A DNA stretch of 64,000 nucleotides from Streptomyces sp. NBC_00670 (GCF_036226765.1 NZ_CP109017.1:1937501-2001500), one strand, 5' to 3'; numbered from the stretch's first letter, positions 20,307 to 29,174 are shown. Notes: a model not told the origin generated them from the letters alone. Numbers and translations: made by a program.

Positions 20307-22211
20307 ATGGACCTGCCCGACCTGCCCGCCCTGCCCGACCTCCCCGCCCCGTACGACCTGTCCGCCCTGCTGAGCGACGACCGGCCGTTCGCGCTGCTGC
20401 GCCGGCGCACCCCCGGCCACGACCACGACACCGTCGAGGTGCTGCGCGGCCCGGTCACCGCCCGCGAGAGCCTGGCCGAGCTGCCCGAGGAGGGCCTGGC
20501 CCTCGTCCCGTTCCGGCAGATCCGCGAACGCGGGTTCGATGTACGGAACGACGGCACCCCGCTGCTGGTCCTCGTCCCCGAGGAGAGGCACGTACTTCCT
20601 CTGGAGACGGCGCTGGCGCAGCTGCCGCGGCACGAGGTGCGGGTGGCGGGCGGCGGCTTCGACGTCGGCGACGAGGAGTACGCCGGGATCGTCGGGCGGG
20701 TGCTGCGGGACGAGATCGGCCGGGGCGAGGGCGCCAACTTCGTGATCCGGCGGACGTACGAGGGCGTGATCGACGGCTTCGGACGGGCGGACGCGCTGGC
20801 GCTGTTCCGCCGGCTGCTGGTGGGCGAGCGGGGCGCGTACTGGACGTTCGTCGTGCACACGGGCGAGCGCACGCTGGTGGGCGCGAGCCCCGAGGTGCAT
20901 GTGCGGATGTCCGGCGGGACGGTGGTGATGAATCCGATCAGCGGCACCTACCGCTATCCGGCCGGCGGGCCGACGCCGGAGCAGCTGCTGGACTTCCTCG
21001 CCGACGGCAAGGAGATCGAGGAGCTCTCCATGGTCGTCGACGAGGAACTGAAGATGATGTGCACGGTCGGCGACATGGGCGGGGTGGTGGTGGGGCCGCG
21101 GCTGAAGGAGATGGCCCATCTCGCCCACACCGAGTACGAGTTGCGCGGGCGCTCCTCGCTGGACGTGCGCGAGGTGCTGAAGGAGACCATGTTCGCGGCG
21201 ACCGTCACGGGTTCGCCGGTGCAGAACGCCTGCCGGGTCATCGAGCGGCACGAGGCCGGCGGCCGCGGTTACTACGCGGGGGCGCTGGCGCTGCTCGGGC
21301 GGGACGCCGGGGGTGCGCAGACGCTGGACTCCCCCATCCTGATCCGCACCGCCGACATCGCGGCGGACGGGCGGCTGCGGGTGCCGGTCGGGGCCACGCT
21401 GGTGCGGGGCTCGGACCCGGCGGGCGAGGTGGCCGAGACGCATGCGAAGGCGGCGGGGGTGCTGGCGGCGCTGGGCGTACGGCCCGGGCGGTCGCGCGAG
21501 GAGTCCGTACGGCCGCGGCTGGCCGACGATCCGCGGGTGCGGGCGGCGTTGGACGGGCGGCGGGGGGCGCTGGCGCCGTTCTGGCTGCGGATGCGGGAGC
21601 CGGTGGCGGCCTCGCGGGGGCATGCGCTGGTCGTCGACGGGGAGGACACGTTCACCTCGATGCTGGCGCATGTGCTGCGGTCGTCGGGGTTCGGGGTGAC
21701 GGTGCGGCGGTACGACGAGGCGGGGCTGCGGGAGGAAGTGCTCGCGCACGAGGGGGTGGTGGTGCTGGGCCCCGGGCCGGGGGACCCCTCCGACCTGGCC
21801 GATCCGAAGATGCGGTTCCTGCGGGGGCTGACGGGGGAGGTGCTGCGGGGGCATCGGCGGGGGGTGCTGGGGGTGTGTCTCGGGCATGAGCTGATCGCGG
21901 CGGAGTTGGGGCTTTCGGTGGGGCGGAAGCGGGTGCCGTATCAGGGGGCGCAGGTGGGGATCGATCTGTTCGGGCGGGTGGAGACGGTGGGGTTCTACAA
22001 CAGTTTCGTGGCGCGGTGCGACGGGGAGGCGGCGGCGGGGTTGGCCGGGCGGGGGGTGGAGGTGAGCCGGTCCCGGGACGGGGAGGTGCATGCGGTGCGG
22101 GGGCCGGGGTTCGCGGGGGTGCAGTTCCATCCGGAGTCGGTGCTGACGGTGAACGGAGCGGCCGTTGTGCGCGAGCTGCTGGCGGGGGTGACGGAGGGGG
22201 TGCGGCCCTGA
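20307..22211 (+). CDS. trpE: Fused anthranilate synthase (TrpE-TrpG)
   Basis: A 634-residue fusion. Residues about 1-430 form the chorismate-utilising domain (VMNPISGTYRYPAGG, LSMVVDEELKMMCTVG, FAATVTGSPVQNA, RGYYAGALALLG). Residues about 445-630 form a class I glutamine amidotransferase with catalytic Cys in GVCLGHELIA and His/Glu in FHPES. It makes anthranilate from chorismate and glutamine. The residue after the catalytic GVCLGH is Glu where TrpG proteins usually have Gln. The domain order also fits phenazine-type PhzE, but the Trp attenuator upstream argues for tryptophan biosynthesis. The N-terminal 20 residues repeat Leu-Pro-Asp. Start: ATG behind GAGGAA. Confidence 0.9.
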   Translation: MDLPDLPALPDLPAPYDLSALLSDDRPFALLRRRTPGHDHDTVEVLRGPVTARESLAELPEEGLALVPFRQIRERGFDVRNDGTPLLVLVPEERHVLPLETALAQLPRHEVRVAGGGFDVGDEEYAGIVGRVLRDEIGRGEGANFVIRRTYEGVIDGFGRADALALFRRLLVGERGAYWTFVVHTGERTLVGASPEVHVRMSGGTVVMNPISGTYRYPAGGPTPEQLLDFLADGKEIEELSMVVDEELKMMCTVGDMGGVVVGPRLKEMAHLAHTEYELRGRSSLDVREVLKETMFAATVTGSPVQNACRVIERHEAGGRGYYAGALALLGRDAGGAQTLDSPILIRTADIAADGRLRVPVGATLVRGSDPAGEVAETHAKAAGVLAALGVRPGRSREESVRPRLADDPRVRAALDGRRGALAPFWLRMREPVAASRGHALVVDGEDTFTSMLAHVLRSSGFGVTVRRYDEAGLREEVLAHEGVVVLGPGPGDPSDLADPKMRFLRGLTGEVLRGHRRGVLGVCLGHELIAAELGLSVGRKRVPYQGAQVGIDLFGRVETVGFYNSFVARCDGEAAAGLAGRGVEVSRSRDGEVHAVRGPGFAGVQFHPESVLTVNGAAVVRELLAGVTEGVRP

Positions 22212-22212
22212 G

Positions 22213-22396
22213 TTTTTCGCCCCCGCCGCCCCTTCCCGTCCCAACCCGGGGGCAAGCCCCCGGACCCCCAAAAGATTGCGCAGTTCCCCGCGCCCCTGAT
22301 AGGGGCGCGGGGAACTGCGCACGGGGCGAAGCCCCGTCCGGGGTCCAAGGGGCGGAGCCCCTTGAAGGGACGGGTTGGGGCGGCGGGGGCGAAAAA
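22213..22396. repeat. Composite palindromic repeat, copy 4
   Basis: A nested palindrome of about 184 bases filling the gap between convergent trpE/G and pfkA. Outer arms TTTTTCGCCCCCGCCGCCCC and complement, a GGGGGCAAGCCCCCGG hairpin, the core hairpin with GCGCAGTTCCCCGCGCCCCT and complement around 22278-22320, and a GGGGCGAAGCCCC plus GGGGCGGAGCCCC pair. It may serve both genes as a bidirectional terminator. Confidence 0.85.
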
Positions 22397-22404
22397 CCCT
22401 CCCC

Positions 22405-23433
22405 TCAGCCGAAGAAGACCGACGCCTCCTCGTAGAGGGTCGCGTCGACCGTCTTCAGGCGGGACGTCGCGTCCGCGATGGGGACGCGGACGATGTCCGT
22501 GCCGCGCAGCGCGACCATCTTGCCGAACTCCCCGTCCCGCACGCACTCGATCGCGTGCAACCCGAACCGCGTGGCGAGCCACCGGTCGAACGCACTGGGC
22601 GTCCCCCCACGCTGCACATGCCCCAGCACCGTGGTCCGCGCCTCCTTCCCCGTCCGCCGTTCGATCTGCTTCGCCAGCCACTCCCCCACCCCGGACAGCC
22701 GCACATGCCCGAAGGAGTCCAGCGAGTCGTCCTTGAGCACCATGTCGCCGTCCCGTGGCTGCGCCCCCTCCGCGACGACCACGATCGGCGCGTACGACGC
22801 CTTGAACCGCGAGGTCACCCACGCGCACACCTGCTCGACGTCGAATCTCCGCTCGGGGATGAGGATGACGTTGGCGCCGCCGGCGAGGCCCGAGTGCAGG
22901 GCGATCCAGCCCGCGTGCCGGCCCATCACCTCCACCACCAGCACCCGCATGTGGGACTCGGCGGTGGTGTGCAGCCGGTCGATGGCCTCGGTGGCGATGT
23001 TGACGGCGGTGTCGAAGCCGAAGGTGTAGTCCGTGGCGGAGAGGTCGTTGTCGATGGTCTTCGGGACGCCGACGACCTGGATGCCGTACTCGTCGGCCAG
23101 GCGCGCGGCGACCCCGAGGGTGTCCTCGCCGCCGATCGCGACGAGCGCGTCGATCTCCTCCTTGGCGAGGTTGTCCTTGATGCGGCGGATGCCGTTCTCC
23201 TGCTTGAGCGGGTTGGTGCGGGAGGAGCCGAGGATCGTGCCGCCGCGGGGCAGGATGCCGCGCACGGTGGGGATGTCGAGGTGGACGGTGTCGCCCTCGA
23301 GGGGACCGCGCCAGCCGTCCCGGAAGCCGACGAAGTCGTAGCCGTACTCCTGCACGCCCTTGCGGACGATGCCCCGGATGACGGCGTTGAGCCCGGGGCA
23401 GTCGCCGCCCCCGGTCAGTACTCCTACCCGCAT
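22405..23433 (-). CDS. pfkA: 6-phosphofructokinase
   Basis: A 342-residue PfkA-family enzyme phosphorylating fructose 6-phosphate. Phosphate-donor loop GGGDCPGLN at 8-16, GGEDTLG at 101-107, catalytic KTIDND at 125-130, and substrate motifs MGRHAGWIA and PERRF follow. Asp104 after GGE and Lys125 before TIDND are residues associated with pyrophosphate-dependent enzymes; ATP-dependent PFKs typically have Gly at both positions. Actinobacterial relatives include both donor types, so the donor is uncertain. The ATG at 23433 (MRVGVLTGGG) is the family start. Streptomyces usually has several pfkA paralogues and this is the one at this syntenic position. Confidence 0.93.
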   Translation of the reverse strand: MRVGVLTGGGDCPGLNAVIRGIVRKGVQEYGYDFVGFRDGWRGPLEGDTVHLDIPTVRGILPRGGTILGSSRTNPLKQENGIRRIKDNLAKEEIDALVAIGGEDTLGVAARLADEYGIQVVGVPKTIDNDLSATDYTFGFDTAVNIATEAIDRLHTTAESHMRVLVVEVMGRHAGWIALHSGLAGGANVILIPERRFDVEQVCAWVTSRFKASYAPIVVVAEGAQPRDGDMVLKDDSLDSFGHVRLSGVGEWLAKQIERRTGKEARTTVLGHVQRGGTPSAFDRWLATRFGLHAIECVRDGEFGKMVALRGTDIVRVPIADATSRLKTVDATLYEEASVFFG

Positions 23434-23537
23434 GACAGTGTCCCTTCGCCGCGGTTGCCTGATGCGGGTCACGCTAATGGTGACCCACGTCACTTCGGCA
23501 TGCACGGGACGGTCAATTCCGGTGAATCACTCGGAAG

Positions 23538-23565
23538 CAGCCGCTAAGTGGTCGAGAGGCGGCTG
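23538..23565 (-). terminator. Weak hairpin after macR
   Basis: CAGCCGC (23538-23544) can pair with GCGGCTG (23559-23565), nine bases past the response-regulator stop codon. The stem is only 7 bp, so termination strength is doubtful. Confidence 0.35.
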
Positions 23566-23573
23566 AAAGGTGG

Positions 23574-24329
23574 TCAGGAACCGTCCAGACCTCGCTCGAT
23601 GGCGTACCGGACCAGCTCGACCCTGTTGTGCAGCTGCAGTTTGCCCAGGGTGTTCTGCACGTGGTTCTGGACAGTACGGTGCGAGATGACGAGGCGTTCG
23701 GCGATCTGCTTGTAGCTCAGCCCCTTCGCGACGAGCCGCAGCACCTCGGTCTCGCGTTCGGTCAGCCGGGGCGCCCGGCCGGTGTCGCCGGCGTCCGGGG
23801 CGGGGGTGGGCTCGGCGGCCAGGCGCCGGTACTCGCCGAGGACGAGCCCGGCGAGCCCGGGGGTGAAGACGGGGTCGCCGGCCGCCGTGCGGCGCACCGC
23901 GTCGATGAGTTCCTCGGTGGACGCCGACTTGACCAGATAGCCGGTGGCGCCGGACTTCACCGCCTCCAGCACGTCCGCGTGCTCGCCGCTGGCCGAGAGC
24001 ACCAGGACCCGCAGGGCGGGGCGGGCGCCGACCAGTTCCTTGCACACCTGGACGCCGGGCTTGGCGGGCAGGTTGAGGTCGAGGACCAGGACGTCGGGCG
24101 CGGCGGCCCGGGCCCGGCGCACGGCCTGCTCGCCGTCGCCCGCGGTGGCGACGACGTCGAACCCGGCCTCGGCGAGGTCGCGGGCGACGGCGTCGCGCCA
24201 CATCGGGTGGTCGTCGACCACCATGACCCGGATCGGCCCGCCGTCCTCGCCCTCGCCCGCACCGCCCCCGGCCGGGGCCCCGGCCGCGCCGGTGTTCCGC
24301 GTGTCCCGCGTGTCCTGCTGGTCGCTCAT
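23574..24329 (-). CDS. macR: LuxR-family response regulator, MacR type
   Basis: A 251-residue response regulator. After an acidic, Gly-rich N-terminal stretch (about 1-30), the receiver domain shows paired Asp in VMVVDDHPMW, phospho-acceptor Asp in DVLVLDLNLP near 80, and Lys in GYLVKSAS near 131. The C-terminal LuxR helix-turn-helix is at about 185-245 (LTERETEVLRLVAKGLSYKQIAERL and HRTVQNHV). Its start overlaps the kinase stop (ATGA). Position and partner match S. coelicolor SCO2120/SCO2121, described as MacRS, which controls genes for envelope proteins and affects morphology and actinorhodin production. Confidence 0.85.
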   Translation of the reverse strand: MSDQQDTRDTRNTGAAGAPAGGGAGEGEDGGPIRVMVVDDHPMWRDAVARDLAEAGFDVVATAGDGEQAVRRARAAAPDVLVLDLNLPAKPGVQVCKELVGARPALRVLVLSASGEHADVLEAVKSGATGYLVKSASTEELIDAVRRTAAGDPVFTPGLAGLVLGEYRRLAAEPTPAPDAGDTGRAPRLTERETEVLRLVAKGLSYKQIAERLVISHRTVQNHVQNTLGKLQLHNRVELVRYAIERGLDGS

Positions 24330-25603
24330 CGCTGTTCCGCCTTCCCCCGTACGTCCTGTGCGCGGGCGCCGGCCGCTGTGCCCGGCGCGCGTTTCGGTAG
24401 CTTCAGTTCGACCTCGGTGCCCTGTCCGGGGACCGAGAGCAGTTCGGCCGTGCCGCCGAGGTCGCGCAGCCGGCCCCGGATCGACTGGGCGACGCCGAGC
24501 CGGCCCTCCCCCTCGGCCTGGGCGAGCCGGTCCTCGGGGATGCCGGGGCCGTCGTCCCGTACGGTCACGACGATCTCGTCCGGCTCGTCCTCGACCAGGA
24601 TCCAGGCCCTGGCCCCCTCCCCCGCGTGCAGCCGTACGTTGTCCAGGGCGGCGCCGACCGCGGCGGCCACCTCGCGTGCGGCGGTCGGGGCGAGGGGCAC
24701 CGGCGCGCCCGGCTCGGAGAGGGTGACGCGGGCGCCGGCGTACGGGGCGAGGAGGGGGCGCAGGTCGACCGGTTCGCGCGGGTCGTCGGCTCCGTCGCCC
24801 GGGCCGTCGTCCGGTTCCTGCACCAGCCGTACGAGCGCGCCCTCGGCGGCGTCCTCGGAGAGCCGGGAGACGGGGCTGGGGCCCCCGGTGACCAGGGAGC
24901 GCAGCGCCACCTCCTGCTCGCCGGCCAGCCGGCCGAGCTCCGCCGCCTCGCCGCCGAGCGCGGTGCCGCGCCGCTGCACCATGGCGAGGACCTGGAGCAC
25001 GCCGTCGTGGATGTCCCGGGCGAGCCGCTCCCGTTCGCGGGTCGCCGCCTCGATCTCCAGGGCGCGGGCGAGGGTGCGTTCGGAGGCGCGGGCGACCTCG
25101 ACGACGTAGCCGATGGCGATGGAGGCGACCCAGACGAGGACGACGTTGTGCACGGTGTCCCGGGTCGGGGCGCCGCGTTCGACCAGGTTGGCGGCGGCCA
25201 CCAGGGTGGAGGCGAAGGCCGCCCAGCGCCAGCCGCCCTTGATGGCGTACGCCAGGACGGAGCCCGCGGTCCAGATCGAGGGCAGCGTCGGGCCGCCCTC
25301 GACGACCCGTTGGTGGGTGTCGGCGAGGGGGGTGAGCAGGATGCCGCCGAGCGCGATGGTCAGGTCGGCGGCGAGGAACCGCTTGGTGCAGTGCACCGCG
25401 CCCGCGACCTTGGGCAGCGTGGCCAGGGTCCACACGACCAGGACGACGAAGTAGCCGATCGCCAGGCCGGGCCGGCGGAACCGGCTGTACGCGGTGAGGA
25501 AGAGCCCCACGGCGTACAGCATCGTCAGGACGCGGTAGCCGGTGAGCGCGCGCCACAGCGGCTGCTCGACCGACATCCTCATGACCTTCACGCGCTTCGG
25601 CAT
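24326..25603 (-). CDS. macS: Sensor histidine kinase, MacS type
   Basis: A 425-residue membrane kinase of the HisKA_3 class. Four to six hydrophobic segments fill residues about 20-165, with little extracytoplasmic sequence, so it likely senses within or near the membrane. The phospho-acceptor His is in ERERLARDIHDGVLQVLAMV near residue 197. The ATPase domain has N-box-like ALDNVRLHAGEG and VRDDGPGIPEDRL near 365, and PGQGTEVELKLP near the end. It belongs to the MacS family of actinomycetes and is co-transcribed with macR. The N-terminal ATG at 25603 was kept; ATG codons 8-10 positions later are alternatives. Confidence 0.85.
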   Translation of the reverse strand: MPKRVKVMRMSVEQPLWRALTGYRVLTMLYAVGLFLTAYSRFRRPGLAIGYFVVLVVWTLATLPKVAGAVHCTKRFLAADLTIALGGILLTPLADTHQRVVEGGPTLPSIWTAGSVLAYAIKGGWRWAAFASTLVAAANLVERGAPTRDTVHNVVLVWVASIAIGYVVEVARASERTLARALEIEAATRERERLARDIHDGVLQVLAMVQRRGTALGGEAAELGRLAGEQEVALRSLVTGGPSPVSRLSEDAAEGALVRLVQEPDDGPGDGADDPREPVDLRPLLAPYAGARVTLSEPGAPVPLAPTAAREVAAAVGAALDNVRLHAGEGARAWILVEDEPDEIVVTVRDDGPGIPEDRLAQAEGEGRLGVAQSIRGRLRDLGGTAELLSVPGQGTEVELKLPKRAPGTAAGARAQDVRGKAEQR

Positions 25604-25637
25604 GCTCCCCCACCCCTGACCCCGCCGCGGCCCGCGG

Positions 25638-26378
25638 CTACGACCCGGGCCGCGCCCCGTCCTCGGCCTTCTGTTCCTGCTTCTCCGCCTTGGCGGCCTC
25701 CGCGAGCTGCCGTTTGGCGGCGGTCGCGTAGATGTCGACGTACTCCTGGCCGGAGAGTCGCATGATCTCGTACATGACCTCGTCGGTCACCGCCCGCAGG
25801 ACGAAGCGGTCGTGCTCCATGCCCTGGTATCGGCTGAAGTCCAGCGGCCTGCCGATGCGGATGCCCGGGCGCATCAGCTTGGGCATTACCTTCCCCGGCG
25901 GCTGGATCTTCTCCGTGTCGATCATCGCGACCGGCAGCACGGGCGCGCCGGTGGCCAGCGCCACGCGGGCCAGGCCGCCTGGCTTGCCCCGGTAGAGCCG
26001 GCCGTCGGGCGAGCGGGTGCCCTCCGGGTAGATGCCGAACAGTTCGCCGCGGCGCAGCACCTCGATGCCGCTGCGCACGGCGGCCTCGCCCGCGCCGCGC
26101 GCGCCCGAGCGGTCGACGGGGAGCTGGCCGACGCCCTTGAAGAAGGCGGCGGTCATCCGTCCCTTGACGCCGGGGGTGGTGAAGTACTCGGCCTTGGCGA
26201 TGAAGGTGACCTTGCGGTCGAGGACCGCGGGGAGGAAGAAGGAGTCCGAGAAGGACAGGTGGTTGCTGGCCAGGATCGCGGGACCGGCGGCGGGCACGTG
26301 CTCCAGGCCCTCCACCCAGGGCCGGAAGGCGAGCTTCAGCGTGCCCCCGACGGTGACCTTCATCGCGCCGTACAACAA
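25638..26378 (-). CDS. PlsC-type 1-acyl-sn-glycerol-3-phosphate acyltransferase
   Basis: A 246-residue membrane-associated acyltransferase. The catalytic motif is NHLSFSD (about 39-45), with KAEYF near 62 and the phosphate-binding motif YPEGTRSPDG near 110. It transfers an acyl chain to lysophosphatidic acid or a related lysolipid. TTG at 26378 was chosen because GGGAGG lies seven bases before it; the ATG five codons on is an alternative. The charged C-terminus (KQLAEAAKAEKQEQKAEDG) is predicted helical. The counterpart in M. tuberculosis (Rv2182c) sits in the same conserved neighbourhood. It is 34 bases upstream of macS and could be co-transcribed. Confidence 0.85.
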   Translation of the reverse strand: MLYGAMKVTVGGTLKLAFRPWVEGLEHVPAAGPAILASNHLSFSDSFFLPAVLDRKVTFIAKAEYFTTPGVKGRMTAAFFKGVGQLPVDRSGARGAGEAAVRSGIEVLRRGELFGIYPEGTRSPDGRLYRGKPGGLARVALATGAPVLPVAMIDTEKIQPPGKVMPKLMRPGIRIGRPLDFSRYQGMEHDRFVLRAVTDEVMYEIMRLSGQEYVDIYATAAKRQLAEAAKAEKQEQKAEDGARPGS

Positions 26379-26431
26379 CCGAGTGCCTCCCGTGTCCTCG
26401 AACAGACCTTAGACGATGTGCCCGGACATGA

Positions 26432-26460
26432 CGGTGGGGCGGCACCCGGCCGCCCCACCG
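26432..26460 (-). terminator. Hairpin terminator after the FG-GAP gene
   Basis: A perfect 12-bp stem (26432-26443 with 26449-26460) and 5-nt loop, 16 bases past the FG-GAP stop codon and before the acyltransferase gene region. Confidence 0.65.
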
Positions 26461-26476
26461 TCCCCCACTGGTCCGC

Positions 26477-27970
26477 TCAGCGCAGGAAGGCCCCGAAGTG
26501 GGCCTTGGTGGCGGGCGCCGAGAGGTCACCGGCGCCGAAGGCGACGGACGAGGTGGCGGTGAGGCCGTTCGCCGTGCCGGGCAGCACCCAGACGGCGCCG
26601 TTCTCGCCGTTCTCGGCGGTGGAGCCGGCGGCGAGGTCGAGGTGGCCGTCGCCGTCGACGTCCAGGAGGGCGCTGCTCACGCCGAACCGGTCGCCGGCCT
26701 CGGCGACTCCGGGGACGCCCTTGGTGTTCTGGTGGAAGGTCTGGGCGCCGGTGCCGGTGACGCCGGAGGCGCTGCCGGGGATCAGGGCGACGGAACCGGC
26801 GTCCTCGACGTCGCCGACGTCCTCGCCGGGCAGGCCGAGCGCGATGTCGGCGAATCCGTCGCCGGTGACGTCGCCGACCGAGACGGTGGCACCGAGGGCG
26901 TCACCCTCCTCCTCGGCGCCCGGGAAGCCGGGCAGGCTCTGGTCGAAGGACTGCACGTTGTCCTCGGACAGGCCGGAGGCCGAGCCGAAGGCGACGCGGA
27001 CCTTGTCGTTCCAGCCGTCGCGGCCGACGACCACGTCGTCGTAGCCGTCGTTGTCGACGTCGCCGATGCCGGTGCCGGTGTCGCGGCCGGTGTCCTCACC
27101 GGGCACCCAGCCGCGGGTGAAGCCGTTGCCGCCGCCGAGGAGCAGCCGGTTGCCCCAGACGCCGTCGCCGCCGTAGACCCACTGGACGATGTCGTCCTTG
27201 CCGTCGCCGTTGACGTCGCCGACCTCGCCGGAGTCGACGGGCCCCGTGATGGAGGACGGGCCGTCCTCGCAGCCGCCGCCGGTCTCGCAGGAGGCGTCGT
27301 CCTCCTCGTAGCCCCACCACAGGGACTTGTCGAGGAGGGGCAGGACGGCAGCGGGCTTGCCGGCCCGGGAGACGGGGCCCTTCCACAGGGCGGCCGGGGC
27401 GCCCTCGGGGTCGTCGCCGCCGAGGGACTGCGCGGAGAAGAGGGCGAGGTCCGTGGTGCCGTCGCCGTCGAAGTCGCCGGTCTGCGGGGAGGCGCCGTAC
27501 CCGGCGAGGGCCGTGCCGCCGGTGAGCCCGGAGGCGGAGCCCCACAGGACGACGGAGCCGGCCTTGCCGCCGGCTATCACCAGGTCGCCGAAGCCGTCGC
27601 CGTCCAGGTCGCCCTTGGCGAAGGAGGCGCCGAAGCGCTGGTTCGCGGTGGCGGAGCCGGGGACGCCGCCGGTGGAGCGGCTGATCACCTGCGTGTGGGT
27701 GGTGGAGACGCCGTCGGCGGAGCCGTAGGTGACGGCCACGTAGCCGGCCTTGGCCGCGCTGGAGACCGTGGCGTCCGGGGCGCCCACGACCAGGTCGGCG
27801 TAGCCGTCGCCGTTGAAGTCGTCCGGCGCGGCGGCGGACGCGGCGGCGGGGGCCGCCTGCGCGGAGCCGGCGGAGAGGGCGACGGCGCCGAGTCCCCCGG
27901 CGAGCAGCGCGGCGGCTGCCAGGGGTGCGGTGAGACGCGTGGTGCGGGTCCGGCGCTGTGCTCGGGTCAT
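26477..27970 (-). CDS. Secreted FG-GAP (integrin-alpha-like beta-propeller) protein
   Basis: A 497-residue exported protein. A signal peptide occupies about residues 1-45 (basic start, hydrophobic core, AQAAPAAA cleavage region). The mature part has at least seven FG-GAP repeats, each with a calcium-binding DxDxDG-like loop: DFNGDGYADLVVGAP, DLDGDGFGDLVIAGG, DFDGDGTTDLALF, DVNGDGKDDIV, DVDNDGYDDVVVG, DVTGDGFADIALG and DVDGDGHLDLAAG. That makes a full seven-bladed propeller. One insert holds four acidic residues and a Cys pair. Such proteins often bind surface polymers or partner proteins; no catalytic site was seen. Confidence 0.88.
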   Translation of the reverse strand: MTRAQRRTRTTRLTAPLAAAALLAGGLGAVALSAGSAQAAPAAASAAAPDDFNGDGYADLVVGAPDATVSSAAKAGYVAVTYGSADGVSTTHTQVISRSTGGVPGSATANQRFGASFAKGDLDGDGFGDLVIAGGKAGSVVLWGSASGLTGGTALAGYGASPQTGDFDGDGTTDLALFSAQSLGGDDPEGAPAALWKGPVSRAGKPAAVLPLLDKSLWWGYEEDDASCETGGGCEDGPSSITGPVDSGEVGDVNGDGKDDIVQWVYGGDGVWGNRLLLGGGNGFTRGWVPGEDTGRDTGTGIGDVDNDGYDDVVVGRDGWNDKVRVAFGSASGLSEDNVQSFDQSLPGFPGAEEEGDALGATVSVGDVTGDGFADIALGLPGEDVGDVEDAGSVALIPGSASGVTGTGAQTFHQNTKGVPGVAEAGDRFGVSSALLDVDGDGHLDLAAGSTAENGENGAVWVLPGTANGLTATSSVAFGAGDLSAPATKAHFGAFLR

Positions 27971-28373
27971 GTGGGGGAACCTTTCGGATCGGTCGGGTCC
28001 GGGACACGGAATCCCGCGTTCAGTCAGTTCGACGCGGTCCGGGCGCCTCCCGTTGTACGTCCGGATGTCATGGCTTCGTAACCGTGGGGGATGCGGGGTG
28101 CGGGCCGAAGTGCCCTTGCCGGGTGCGGAGTTCGCCGTGGTGGGGGTACGCGTCGGCGCTGGGGGGTCCGACGGCCCTGGTCGGTGTCAGTGCGGTCGCG
28201 TACGGTGAAGTACGCCACCCGGCCGCCGATCTCCGAACGGCGGGCCGCCGGTTTTCGTACTGCCGATCACCACGCTCTCCGCCGTACCGACACCGCGCTA
28301 CCGACACGGCGGTACCGACTACCGCCGTGACCGACCACCGCCGCAACGACTACTGACGAACAGGAGACCGAAC
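27971..28373. other. Gene-free region between divergent genes with ACCGAC-type repeats
   Basis: About 400 bases between the divergent FG-GAP and hydrolase genes. At 28279-28312 a CCGCCGT/ACGGCGG inverted repeat brackets repeated TACCGACA units, and further ACCGAC copies follow to about 28345, next to the hydrolase gene. No convincing small gene, -35/-10 pair or RNA was identified. Confidence 0.4.
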
Positions 28374-29174
28374 GTGCCGGTCCTCCCTGGAGCCGAGCCG
28401 TACCGCCACGAGGGCGGTCCGGTCGGTGTGCTGCTCTGCCATGGCTTCACCGGTTCCCCGCAGTCGCTGCGCCCCTGGGCGGAGTACCTCGCGCGGCGTC
28501 GTCTGACCGTCTCCCTGCCGCTGCTGCCCGGACACGGCACGCGCTGGCAGGACATGCGGCTCACCGGCTGGCCCGACTGGTACGCCGAGGTCGACCGCGA
28601 GCTGCGCGTCCTGAGCGAGCGCTGCGCGCACGTCTTCGTGTTCGGCCTCTCCATGGGCGGGGCGCTGGCACTGCGGCTGGCCGCGAAGCACGGGGACGCG
28701 GTGCGCGGGGTCGTGGTCGTCAACCCCGCGAACAAGGTCCACGGGCTCGCCGCGCACGCCCTGCCGGTGGCCCGGTACCTCGTGCCGAGCACGAAGGGGA
28801 TCGTCAGCGACATCGCGAAGGAGGGCGGCGAGGAGGTCGGGTACGACAGGATGCCGCTGCACGCGGCGCACTCCCTGCGGGCCTTCCTGCGCCGGGTGGA
28901 CGCCGAGCTGCCGCAGGTCACGCAGCCGCTGCTGCTGTTGCGCAGCACGCGGGACCACGTGGTGCCGGCCGCGGACTCCGCGCGCGTGCTGAGCCGGGTG
29001 TCGTCTACGGACGTCACCGAGGTCCTGCTGGAACAGAGCTACCACGTGGCGACGTTGGACCATGACGCGGACCGGATCTTCGAAGAGAGCCACGCGTTCG
29101 TCGCCCGTCTCACGCCCGAGTCCGCGCCCGGGGAGGGGCACGACCACGAGGAAGGGACGGCCGTAGGTGGCTGA
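28374..29174 (+). CDS. Alpha/beta hydrolase, carboxylesterase/monoglyceride-lipase type
   Basis: A 266-residue alpha/beta-hydrolase. Oxyanion segment LLCHGFTGSPQSL near residues 20-32, nucleophile elbow GLSMGG near 90, Asp in LLRSTRDHVVP near 195, and His in SYHVATLDHD near 225 form the triad. It resembles the Geobacillus Est30-type carboxylesterases that cleave short and medium acyl esters. Start: GTG behind CAGGAG. Its last eight bases overlap the next gene, so the two are probably translationally coupled. Confidence 0.85.
   Translation: MPVLPGAEPYRHEGGPVGVLLCHGFTGSPQSLRPWAEYLARRRLTVSLPLLPGHGTRWQDMRLTGWPDWYAEVDRELRVLSERCAHVFVFGLSMGGALALRLAAKHGDAVRGVVVVNPANKVHGLAAHALPVARYLVPSTKGIVSDIAKEGGEEVGYDRMPLHAAHSLRAFLRRVDAELPQVTQPLLLLRSTRDHVVPAADSARVLSRVSSTDVTEVLLEQSYHVATLDHDADRIFEESHAFVARLTPESAPGEGHDHEEGTAVGG

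Noticed and set aside
20307..22211. Phenazine-type PhzE (ADIC synthase)
   Set aside because: The fused domain order fits, but there are no phenazine genes and a tryptophan attenuator controls it.
19986..22322. Minus-strand open extension of the DUF1906 gene across trpE/G
   Set aside because: The extension is antisense to trpE/G and its translation is His/Pro/Arg-rich; the true start is the GTG at 19985 with a signal peptide.
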